Shown piece after piece: positions 6,559 to 13,362 of a stretch of DNA of 19,502 bases (within the stretch, counting starts at the first letter, position 1; each line of letters opens with the position of its first letter). The DNA lies in NCBI GenBank assembly GCA_030615145.1, contig JAUWZT010000031.1, positions 1-19,502 of the forward strand, written 5' to 3'. The position numbers and the translations under genes are program-made. This DNA is from Promethearchaeota archaeon. Lineage in GTDB: Archaea > Asgardarchaeota > Lokiarchaeia > Sigyniarchaeales > SOKP01. The notes under the pieces were generated by a model. That model did not search any database. It was not told the origin of the DNA and was given only the letters and a program-made list of their open reading frames with translations.

Positions 6559-7575
6559 ATGAATGATTGGAAATCCTTGTTAAATGAGGACCCTATAGAT
6601 TGGCTTTTAGAAGAAAATAATCCCTCAGTTCGATTTTTTGCTTTAACTGAAATTCTAAATAAACCTGAAGATAATGCAGAGGTAATTTTGGCAAAAAAAG
6701 AGATCATGAAATCTGGACTTGTCCCAAAAATTCTTAGCAAACAAATAAATGGTGAATATTGGTTAAACCGTAATAACTTTTACATTAAAGCAAAATATAA
6801 AGGAACTGTGTGGAGTTTCATACTCTTAGCAGAACTCAATGCGGATGCAAATGATGAGCGAATCAAAAAGACCTGTGAATTTATTCTTAACAATTCGCAA
6901 CATCGAGCAAGTGGCGGGTTTTCTGCTCGTAGTAGCGATGATAATGGAGGTATTCCTGAACTAGTAATCCCATGTTTAACAGGTAATATGATATGGGCTC
7001 TTATAAAGTTTGGATATTTGGAGGATTCAAGGGTTCAAAATGGAATTGAATGTATTTTGAAATATCAACGATATGATGATGGAATAGACAAGTCTCCAAG
7101 TGGTTGGCCTTACGAGAAAAAGGAAAAATGTTGGGGAAAACACACATGTCATATGGGAGTTGTAAAAAATTTGAAAGCACTTTCAGAAATTCCTCCTAAT
7201 AATAGATCAAAAAAAGTTAAAGAGATAATTAATAGAGCGGTAGATTATCTGCTCAATCACCGCATATACAAAAAAAGTCACGATCAGAATGTTATAGCTA
7301 AGCAAGAGTGGACTCAATTTGGTTTTCCATTAATGTGGAAAATTGATGCCTTGGAAGTTTTAGATATTTTAACAAGGTTAGGATATAAAGACGATCGTAT
7401 GAGGGACGCTTTCGATTTAGTTATATCTAAACAAGATAAGAATGGTCGATGGAAGTTAGAAAAATCATTTAATGGGCAGATGCAAGTAAGAGTCGAGCAG
7501 ATAGGTAAAGAAAGCAAGTGGATCACATTGAACGCTTTAAAAGTGTTAAAAGGATATTATAATTTAATAAATTAA
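6559..7575 (+). CDS. Squalene-cyclase-like alpha/alpha-toroid protein
   Basis: The 338 residues are mostly paired helices with toroid repeat signatures: GGFSARSSDDNGG (119-131), GWPYEKKEKCWGKHTCHMGV (182-201) and KQDKNGRWKLEKSF (291-304). They resemble the alpha6/alpha6 barrel of terpene cyclases and protein prenyltransferases (COG1657-like). The acidic DxDD motif of class II cyclases is not present, so a classical squalene cyclase activity is doubtful. Cys191, His195, Cys197 and His198 form a compact possible metal or catalytic site in the most conserved stretch. Relatives are often labelled 'nitrogen fixation protein NifH' in databases, but there is no P-loop here and that name is wrong for this protein. 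GTGA 6 nt before ATG 6559 is a weak ribosome site. It follows the DUF4872 gene after 27 nt and shares its operon. Substrate unknown. Confidence 0.75.
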   Translation: MNDWKSLLNEDPIDWLLEENNPSVRFFALTEILNKPEDNAEVILAKKEIMKSGLVPKILSKQINGEYWLNRNNFYIKAKYKGTVWSFILLAELNADANDERIKKTCEFILNNSQHRASGGFSARSSDDNGGIPELVIPCLTGNMIWALIKFGYLEDSRVQNGIECILKYQRYDDGIDKSPSGWPYEKKEKCWGKHTCHMGVVKNLKALSEIPPNNRSKKVKEIINRAVDYLLNHRIYKKSHDQNVIAKQEWTQFGFPLMWKIDALEVLDILTRLGYKDDRMRDAFDLVISKQDKNGRWKLEKSFNGQMQVRVEQIGKESKWITLNALKVLKGYYNLIN

Positions 7576-7605
7576 ATAAACAAAAAATTTGAGGAGAAAT
7601 AAGAA

Positions 7606-8034
7606 ATGTATGAAAAAAATTTAGCAGCTCCATGTGGAATTTATTGTGGTGCTTGCCGGCAATATCTTCTTTGGAAAAAGGATTTATTGGAAGAGAGGGG
7701 CTATAAAGTGGGCTGTAAGGGTTGTCGTATTAGGAATAAAAATTGTGCGTTTATAAGAAGAGATTGTTCTCAATTGAGGAAAAGGGAAATTGAATTTTGT
7801 TTTGAATGTGAAGTTTTTCCTTGCGAAAAGTTAAAAAAAATTGATAATAATTATAAAGAGAAATATTTTGTGAATATGATTAATAATCTAAAGAGAATTA
7901 AAGAAATTGGGGCTAAAAAATGGTTAAAAGAGCAAGAAGAACTCTATACATGCCCTATTTGTAAGGGTGAAATTTGCGTTCACGATGCGGAATGCTATGA
8001 TTGTGGGAATAAAATTAATCCGAATATAAAATAA
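7606..8034 (+). CDS. DUF3795 Cys-rich protein with extra C-terminal zinc ribbon
   Basis: A 142-residue protein with 15 cysteines. The N-terminus has the DUF3795 signature CGIYCGAC (Cys10, 14, 17), then GCKGC (37, 40), Cys47, Cys54 and CFECEVFPC (65, 68, 73). The C-terminus adds CPIC (116-119) and CYDC (130-133) with Cys124 and His126, which look like a zinc ribbon beyond the usual domain. It probably binds zinc or another metal; its biochemical role is unknown. TGAGGAGAAA before ATG 7606 is a good ribosome site. It sits 30 nt after the toroid gene and 12 nt before the UvrA-like gene, in one operon. Cytoplasmic, no signal peptide. Confidence 0.8.
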   Translation: MYEKNLAAPCGIYCGACRQYLLWKKDLLEERGYKVGCKGCRIRNKNCAFIRRDCSQLRKREIEFCFECEVFPCEKLKKIDNNYKEKYFVNMINNLKRIKEIGAKKWLKEQEELYTCPICKGEICVHDAECYDCGNKINPNIK

Positions 8035-8046
8035 AATAGGTATTGA

Positions 8047-10560
8047 GTGAAATTGGATAAAATAAAAGTAGTAGGAGCAAGACTTCATAATTTAAAGGAT
8101 TTAAATGTAGAAATTCCAAAAAAAAAATTGATTCTAATCACCGGAGTTTCCAGTTCTGGGAAATCAAGCTTAGCGTTTGACATTATTTTTGATGAGGGAA
8201 TGAATCGTTATTTACAAGCTATTGGCTTTCCACCAAAAGTCGAAGATGAAAAGCCTTTCGATTTATTAGAAGGTCTTAGTCCCACAATCGCAGTAGAACA
8301 AAGAACTACGAGGGTATTAAATCCACGATCAACAGTAGGGACAAAAACCAGAATATATAATTTCTTGAGAATGTTATATGCGACAGAAGGAGTTTTGTTA
8401 TGTCCTATATGTAAGATTCCCGTAGATGAAAATTTAGAATGCGAATCATGTGGAATGATAACTGAACGCCTTCAAGTAAAGCATTTTAGCTTCAATGAAC
8501 CCAGTGGGTTCTGCTTAGAATGCAAAGGGCGTGGCTACACAATGCACTTCACTGAAGAAAAGATCGTCCAAGATAATAATAGAAATTTGGTTGAAGTAAC
8601 TAAGGCGGGATCTGCTTGTTTTGCCGATCAAACAAGGTGGGTCGAACAATTAGGAGATTTTTACGATTTTGATATTTCTACACCATATAAAAACCTGACA
8701 GAAAAAATTAAGCATTTATTTCTTTATGGAAGTGGCGGTAAAAAATTACCATTTAGAATGGAATCCAAAAATTTCTCAGGAGTTATGAAACAAAGAACAT
8801 ATGAAGGGATTATCCCTCATTTAGAAAGAGCCATGTCGACCAGCGTGAGTGCTTACCGGAGAAATAAGATTACAAAAAATTACATGACTATGAAAAAATG
8901 CGAAGCTTGCGAGGGTTATAAAATTAATAAGCAGGCCAGAGAAATCAAGATTGAAGGCAAACATATCGGAGAACTCGCTGTTTTAGTAATTAACGAGTTG
9001 AGGGATTTTCTAAAAAATTTGAGTGATACCGATATCAAAACATCTCAAGGTAAAGTAATGTTGTCATTAGTTTTGAGTAAACTTAATGATATGGTTAATG
9101 TCGGGCTTTCATATATTCATCTCAATAGAGGGATGCCTACTTTAAGTGGGGGAGAACTCCAGAGAATTTCACTCATGACTCACTTAGATGCTGGGTTAGA
9201 TTCTCTCATATATATTTTAGACGAGCCAAGTATGAGTTTGCACGAATGTGAAAAAGAATCTTTGATAAAAATATTAAAAAAGTTAAAGGATTTAGGAAAT
9301 ACAGTAATTATTGTTGAACACGACAAAACTTTTATTGAAATTGCTGATGAAATCATCGATATAGGGCCTGGAGCTGGTGTAAATGGGGGAGAAATAGTTT
9401 TTCATGGTAATATTGAAGATATTAAAAAAATAGAAAAATCTTATACGGGTCAATTTTTAGCTGGAAAAATTAAATTACCAGTAAGAACTGGAGAGGATCG
9501 CCGAATTATTTCGAAATTAACAAAGTATCTTACAATTAAAAATGTTTCCACTAATAATTTGAAAAATATTACAGTAAAAATCCCTCTTGAACTGATGGTT
9601 GGCATTGCGGGTGTATCAGGATCGGGTAAAAGTTCATTAATCCAAGAGTCGCTTGTCCCATTATTAAAACCATACTTTAAGCGAGGAATAAACGCAATAG
9701 AAAAGATGGATGATGCAAATGAAGATATTTCTGAGGAAAATGGAGATTTATTATTAGAGTATTCAGGCAAAGTAGAAGGATACAATAATATTGATGAATT
9801 AATTGTAGTTAACCAAAAACCAATTGGAAGAAGTAGAAGATCGACACCAATTTCTTATATTAGGATATGGGACAAAGTTCGCAACCTATTTGCTAAGTTA
9901 CCAGAAGCAAAGAAAAGAAAATATACTGCTGGTCATTTTTCTTTTAATTCTGAAAAAGGAAGATGTCCCGTTTGCAAAGGAGATGGAGTAATTGACATAC
10001 AAATTTCATTTTTAACGGAATTTACGCTACCTTGCAAAGAATGTAAAGGTACTCGATATATTCCTGAAATTTTAGAAATTAAATATAAGGGTAAGAGCAT
10101 TTCTGATGTTCTAAATATGACAGTATCGGAAGCATTAGACTTATTCAAATCGCAACAAAATATTGCTAAGATTTTGAAAATTTTGAAACAAATTGGAATG
10201 GATTATATTACCCTAGGGCAACCTGCCCCTACCTTAAGTGGAGGAGAAGCACAACGAATTAAGCTAGCAAAAGAACTAGGGCGTGCACGGAGGTTGAAAT
10301 CACTTTATATATTAGACGAACCAACTGTAGGATTATCTTTCTATGATGTTGTAAAGTTAATGGAATTACTCGAGCGATTAGTCCAAGAAGGAAATAGTGT
10401 TGTAATTATTGAACACGATCCTGAAATTTTATCATACACAGATTATTTAATCGAATTAGGACCTGAAGGTGGTCCAAAAGGAGGTAAAGTTATTGCAGTA
10501 GGAACACCTGAGGATATTAAACGAAATAAAGAATCAATAACAGGTTCATATCTAAACTAA
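8047..10560 (+). CDS. UvrA-family ATPase lacking the UvrB-binding domain
   Basis: The 837-residue protein has two UvrA-type ABC ATPase halves. Half 1 has Walker A GVSSSGKSS (33-41), signature LSGGE (367-371) and Walker B LDEPS (391-395). Half 2 has GVSGSGKSS (522-530), LSGGEAQR (730-737) and LDEPT (756-760). Zinc-type Cys pairs are at 119/122, 132/135, 156/159, 285/288, 640/643 and 663/666. UvrA usually has about 940 residues. Here only some 25 residues separate LLYATEGVLLCPIC from FSFNEPSGFCLECKGRG, so the UvrB-binding insertion is missing. This matches UvrA2-like paralogues and drug self-resistance relatives such as DrrC rather than nucleotide-excision-repair UvrA, and no uvrB or uvrC is nearby. 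GTG 8047 is preceded by AGGT. It is last in the PadR operon. The family is mainly bacterial, so gene transfer is likely. Role in drug tolerance or DNA-lesion sensing is inference. Confidence 0.88.
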   Translation: MKLDKIKVVGARLHNLKDLNVEIPKKKLILITGVSSSGKSSLAFDIIFDEGMNRYLQAIGFPPKVEDEKPFDLLEGLSPTIAVEQRTTRVLNPRSTVGTKTRIYNFLRMLYATEGVLLCPICKIPVDENLECESCGMITERLQVKHFSFNEPSGFCLECKGRGYTMHFTEEKIVQDNNRNLVEVTKAGSACFADQTRWVEQLGDFYDFDISTPYKNLTEKIKHLFLYGSGGKKLPFRMESKNFSGVMKQRTYEGIIPHLERAMSTSVSAYRRNKITKNYMTMKKCEACEGYKINKQAREIKIEGKHIGELAVLVINELRDFLKNLSDTDIKTSQGKVMLSLVLSKLNDMVNVGLSYIHLNRGMPTLSGGELQRISLMTHLDAGLDSLIYILDEPSMSLHECEKESLIKILKKLKDLGNTVIIVEHDKTFIEIADEIIDIGPGAGVNGGEIVFHGNIEDIKKIEKSYTGQFLAGKIKLPVRTGEDRRIISKLTKYLTIKNVSTNNLKNITVKIPLELMVGIAGVSGSGKSSLIQESLVPLLKPYFKRGINAIEKMDDANEDISEENGDLLLEYSGKVEGYNNIDELIVVNQKPIGRSRRSTPISYIRIWDKVRNLFAKLPEAKKRKYTAGHFSFNSEKGRCPVCKGDGVIDIQISFLTEFTLPCKECKGTRYIPEILEIKYKGKSISDVLNMTVSEALDLFKSQQNIAKILKILKQIGMDYITLGQPAPTLSGGEAQRIKLAKELGRARRLKSLYILDEPTVGLSFYDVVKLMELLERLVQEGNSVVIIEHDPEILSYTDYLIELGPEGGPKGGKVIAVGTPEDIKRNKESITGSYLN

Positions 10561-10679
10561 TACATTGTTCGAATCTTCTCAATATTATATGATAAATATT
10601 TCTCCATTTATCCAGTTAAAAGACGCTAATAATATCTTTTGTCATGTTTTGATTATATTTGTGATTTACTAGAATCATA

Positions 10680-10701
10680 TTTGTCACGGGATGGTGACAA
10701 A
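10680..10701. promoter_or_regulatory. Palindrome next to the actin promoter, putative operator
   Basis: TTTGTCAC (10680-10687) and GTGACAAA (10694-10701) are perfect reverse complements around GGGATG. A further direct half-site TTTGTCA lies at 10638-10644. The palindrome ends 3 nt before the TATA box and overlaps the BRE position, a place where a bound regulator would affect TFB/TBP entry. The binding protein is unknown. Confidence 0.5.
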
Positions 10702-10712
10702 GATTTAAATAT
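10699..10712 (+). promoter_or_regulatory. BRE/TATA promoter of the actin gene
   Basis: AAAGA followed by TTTAAATAT (TATA core 10704-10711) fits an archaeal BRE plus TATA. Transcription would begin near 10732-10736, giving a leader of about 170 nt before the proposed actin start. AT-rich DNA offers weaker alternatives nearer the gene, around 10866-10878. Confidence 0.45.
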
Positions 10713-10755
10713 TAGTTTTATTTTTATCATAATAACAAACTCAAAAAAGTTTGAA

Positions 10756-10855
10756 GGGATTTAATAAACAACTCGAGAGGCACGTAATACTAGATAGTTT
10801 TAGATAATCTTCAACAAAGAAATTATTTACTTAGCCGAGATATTATTAAAATCCC
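10756..10855 (+). ncRNA. Possible structured leader RNA of the actin transcript
   Basis: GGGATTTAATAA (10756-10767) can pair with TTATTAAAATCCC (10843-10855), giving 12 base pairs with one bulged A. Inside it, CTCG (10772-10775) can pair with CGAG (10836-10839), extending the helix after a small internal loop. The apical 60 nt shows only weak pairing. If transcription starts near 10734 the element lies wholly in the actin mRNA leader. It matches no RNA family I know, and chance pairing in AT-rich sequence is possible. Confidence 0.35.
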
Positions 10856-10888
10856 TAAAAGAATTATTATAATAAAAGATATGAAAAA

Positions 10889-10896
10889 AGGTGGGG
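10889..10896 (+). promoter_or_regulatory. Ribosome binding site deciding the actin start
   Basis: AGGTGGGG matches the archaeal Shine-Dalgarno (complement of CACCTCC in the 16S tail) through AGGTG at 10889-10893. It is 8 nt from the in-frame ATT at 10902 but 18 nt from the out-of-frame ATG at 10912, so it favours ATT as the start. Confidence 0.5.
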
Positions 10897-10901
10897 TTTA
10901 A

Positions 10902-12041
10902 ATTTCAGTTAATGGGAAATTTTTAAAGGCAATTGTTTTAGATAATGGTACGGGGATATCTAAGAATGGATATGCTGGAGAAGACCAACCTCGTTCAGTT
11001 TTTCCAACTGTAATTGGTGAACCAAAGTATGGCGTTGTTTTACCAGATGTAAGGCATTATTCACGAGATTTTTACATTGGTGAAGAAGCTATGCAATTAA
11101 AAGGCCTGATGCGACTAATGTTTCCTATCGAGCATGGAATTGTTGAAGACTGGCCCGCTATGGAGAAAATTTGGCATTACACTTTCTACACTGATCTTAG
11201 GATTGACCCTTCTGAGCATCCAGTATTATTGACAGAGGCACCCTTAAATCCTAGAATGAATAGAGAAAAAATAGCGGAAATAATGTTTGAAACTTTTAAT
11301 GTTCCTGCTCTTTATATAGCAACTCAAGCTATTTTATCACTTTACGCTTCTGGGAGAACTACTGGCTGTGTAATAGACATTGGAGATGGAGTGTCTCATA
11401 TCGTACCGATTTTTGAAGGTTTTGCTTTAAGTCACGCAATTCAGAGAGTTGATCTTGCTGGTCGAGATATAACGAATTATTTGCAGAGATTATTAAGGCA
11501 AAAGGGATATTCCTTTACATCTTCGGCTGAAAAAGAAATAGTAAGAGATGTTAAGGAGAAGTTATGTTATGTAGCCACTGATCCAGAAAAAGAAATGATT
11601 CTCTCAAAGAAAGTTTCTGGAATGGAAAAAAATTATATGCTACCCGATGGAGAAGTTATTAATGTAGGAATTGAAAGATTTTTAGCACCAGAATGTTTTT
11701 TTAATCCATCAGTATTAGGAAAAGAATTAGATCCTTTAGATAATATCCTTGTAGATGCAATTTCTGAGTGTGATGTTGATCTAAGGCGAGATCTTTATAG
11801 TAACATCGTTCTCTCAGGAGGGTCTACTATGTTTCCTGGTATTAAAGAGCGTTTAACAAAAGAAATAAAAGAATTAGTTCCAGAATCGATCGATGTAAGA
11901 ATACTTTCTCCTCCTGAAAGAATGTATTCTGTTTGGATTGGCGGCTCAATATTAAGTTCTCTGAAAACATTTCATAGAATGTGGATTACGCGCCGTGAAT
12001 ACAAAGAAATTGGACCAGGAGTAATACATCGATGTTTTTAA
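10902..12041 (+). CDS. Eukaryote-like actin (Lokiactin family), non-canonical start
   Basis: The frame encodes about 379 residues, the length of true actins, and is alignable to eukaryotic actin along its length. It has phosphate-1 LDNGTG (13-18), AGEDQPRSVFPTVIGEPKY, phosphate-2 DIGDGVSH followed by VPIFEGFALSHAI and DLAGRDIT, adenosine-site LSGGSTMFPGI, and the C-terminal run PPERMYSVWIGGS to GPGVIHRCF. Asgard actins polymerise with ATP into filaments. The oddity is the start: an in-frame TAA is at 10899, and no ATG, GTG or TTG occurs in frame until ATG 11091, which would delete the first 63 residues, including phosphate-1. ATT 10902 lies 8 nt after a Shine-Dalgarno. Alternatively ATG 10912 would be in frame if the T run at 10920-10924 had one more T. 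Translation from ATT, frameshifting or a sequence error must be distinguished. Promoter, palindrome and possible leader RNA lie upstream, and a poly-T terminator follows. Confidence 0.95.
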   Translation: MSVNGKFLKAIVLDNGTGISKNGYAGEDQPRSVFPTVIGEPKYGVVLPDVRHYSRDFYIGEEAMQLKGLMRLMFPIEHGIVEDWPAMEKIWHYTFYTDLRIDPSEHPVLLTEAPLNPRMNREKIAEIMFETFNVPALYIATQAILSLYASGRTTGCVIDIGDGVSHIVPIFEGFALSHAIQRVDLAGRDITNYLQRLLRQKGYSFTSSAEKEIVRDVKEKLCYVATDPEKEMILSKKVSGMEKNYMLPDGEVINVGIERFLAPECFFNPSVLGKELDPLDNILVDAISECDVDLRRDLYSNIVLSGGSTMFPGIKERLTKEIKELVPESIDVRILSPPERMYSVWIGGSILSSLKTFHRMWITRREYKEIGPGVIHRCF

Positions 12042-12061
12042 ACTTTTAAAATCTAATTAAA

Positions 12062-12071
12062 TTTTTTTTTT
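12062..12071 (+). terminator. Poly-T terminator after actin
   Basis: A run of ten T residues starts 21 nt after the actin stop. Archaeal RNA polymerase terminates at such U-tracts without needing a hairpin. It suggests that actin and the following gene are at least partly separate transcripts, with TATAATATTATAA right after it as a possible next promoter. Confidence 0.5.
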
Positions 12072-12118
12072 ATAATATTATAACAAATAAATGAAGAAGT
12101 AAGGGGGTTAATAAAATA

Positions 12119-13360
12119 ATGGAAAAATACATATCTATTCTTAATAAATATATAAAACGCGACTCTAAAATAATATCTACAGCTATTATTGAAGATGAAA
12201 ATAAGATTGTTTATTCGTCAGATAATTGGGATATTAGTAACGATATAGAAAACATAAACACGACTTGGAAAAATTTAGATGAAAGATATATTACTATTTC
12301 TGGAATTAAGTATATAATTCTTCAAATTTCTACTGAGAGGCTTGTTGCTAGTACTTTAGATAAAAAGGGAAGCGTTATTGGTTTTAAAGAAGAAGAACGA
12401 AAAATTATTTGTAAAATTGAACCTGAAGGACAGATTCATCTAGGATTAATGGAAGCATCAAGAACTTTGGGAAAACTTAGGTCTAAAAAACCATATTTAG
12501 AACCTGATACGCCTTTAGGAAAAGTTGAGGATATAAAGTGGGCTACTCCCAAAGTTTTGCTTGATGAAACCCAAAATTTGCAAAGATTAGGCTTACTAAA
12601 AGCAGGTTTAAGCTTAGAAGAGGCTAGAGTTTATTTAACTTTGTTGAAAAAAGGAGAGAAAGGAGATAAAATTGGAAATATAAATAAAGAACTGGAAATC
12701 AAAAGAACTACAATATATCGAATAATTGATCGTTTAGTTAAAAATTATTGGGTAGAAAAGGTATCAAGAACTCCAAGTGGCATACAAATATATGTTGCAA
12801 GGCCACTAAATGCTTTAATCGATGAGATTATTCAAGATAAAGAGGAGGAATTAAATATATTAAAAAGTTTTCGGTATATAATGGGTGAGGCTCTTGAAAA
12901 TGGATGGATTGATATTGTTGAAGCTAAAAAAGACTTTCAGGCATATGGAGAAAAATCATACGACTTTAACACGCTTGGAATAAGAGGTGTAGATAAAGAT
13001 TGCGGTCTTATAATTTTAGAATACGATAGATCTATAGAAAATAAGATTGTGATTCGGGCAGCTTTACAATTATCGTACGAGAAAATTTGGATTAGTTTAC
13101 AACCAGATAAAGGAAATAAGGAATATATTATTCAAGATTTAGAAGATATCAAAGTTGAAGACATAGTAATCCAAGATTACTTAGGAGCCATTATGTATTT
13201 AAAATTTAAAACGGGAAGTGATGCGGCAAAGAATGTTGGAAGTGGTTGGATTACTCTTGCTAAACACGTCGCGATTCCTATTGACGATAAAATTTACGTC
13301 ATCTGGGGCACAGAAGAGAAATTTCCAATTCTTTTGAGCATGATATTGAAACTCAAGTAA
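12119..13360 (+). CDS. Profilin/roadblock-like domain fused to TrmB-type winged helix
   Basis: Residues 1-120 form a small alpha/beta domain: helix MEKYISILNKYI, strands IISTAIIED and KIVYSS, helix SNDIENINTTWK, strands YITISGIKYIILQIS, RLVAST, GSVIGF and ERKIICKIEP, and the final helix HLGLMEASRTLGKL. This order fits the roadblock/longin/profilin group. The pattern ISGxKYxxLQxS-GSVxGF-RKIICxxxP and the last helix resemble the C-terminal half of yeast profilin. Residues 160-235 are a TrmB-like winged helix (GLSLEEARVYLTLLKKGEK, KRTTIYRIIDRLVKNYWVEKV) followed by a helix. Residues 250-413 are an unrecognised alpha/beta part. The start is ATG 12119, with AAGGGGG 11 nt upstream. It probably binds DNA and senses a ligand or partner. 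Its place after actin makes actin a candidate partner, which is inference. Roadblock is the main alternative for the N-terminal domain. It ends two bases before the convergent HD gene. Confidence 0.78.
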   Translation: MEKYISILNKYIKRDSKIISTAIIEDENKIVYSSDNWDISNDIENINTTWKNLDERYITISGIKYIILQISTERLVASTLDKKGSVIGFKEEERKIICKIEPEGQIHLGLMEASRTLGKLRSKKPYLEPDTPLGKVEDIKWATPKVLLDETQNLQRLGLLKAGLSLEEARVYLTLLKKGEKGDKIGNINKELEIKRTTIYRIIDRLVKNYWVEKVSRTPSGIQIYVARPLNALIDEIIQDKEEELNILKSFRYIMGEALENGWIDIVEAKKDFQAYGEKSYDFNTLGIRGVDKDCGLIILEYDRSIENKIVIRAALQLSYEKIWISLQPDKGNKEYIIQDLEDIKVEDIVIQDYLGAIMYLKFKTGSDAAKNVGSGWITLAKHVAIPIDDKIYVIWGTEEKFPILLSMILKLK

Positions 13361-13362
13361 AT

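Larger units (their letters stand above)
10561..10901. other. 341-nt region between UvrA-like gene and actin
   Basis: No ORF of interest. The region contains TTTGTCA motifs, a perfect 8-bp palindrome, a TATA box and a possible long-range RNA stem, listed separately. Everything recognisable points to control of the actin gene. No clear terminator for the UvrA-like gene is visible. Confidence 0.55.

Noticed and set aside
9450..10148. Reverse-strand ORFs within the UvrA-like gene
   Set aside because: They are antisense to intact Walker A and zinc motifs on the forward strand and lack any family pattern.
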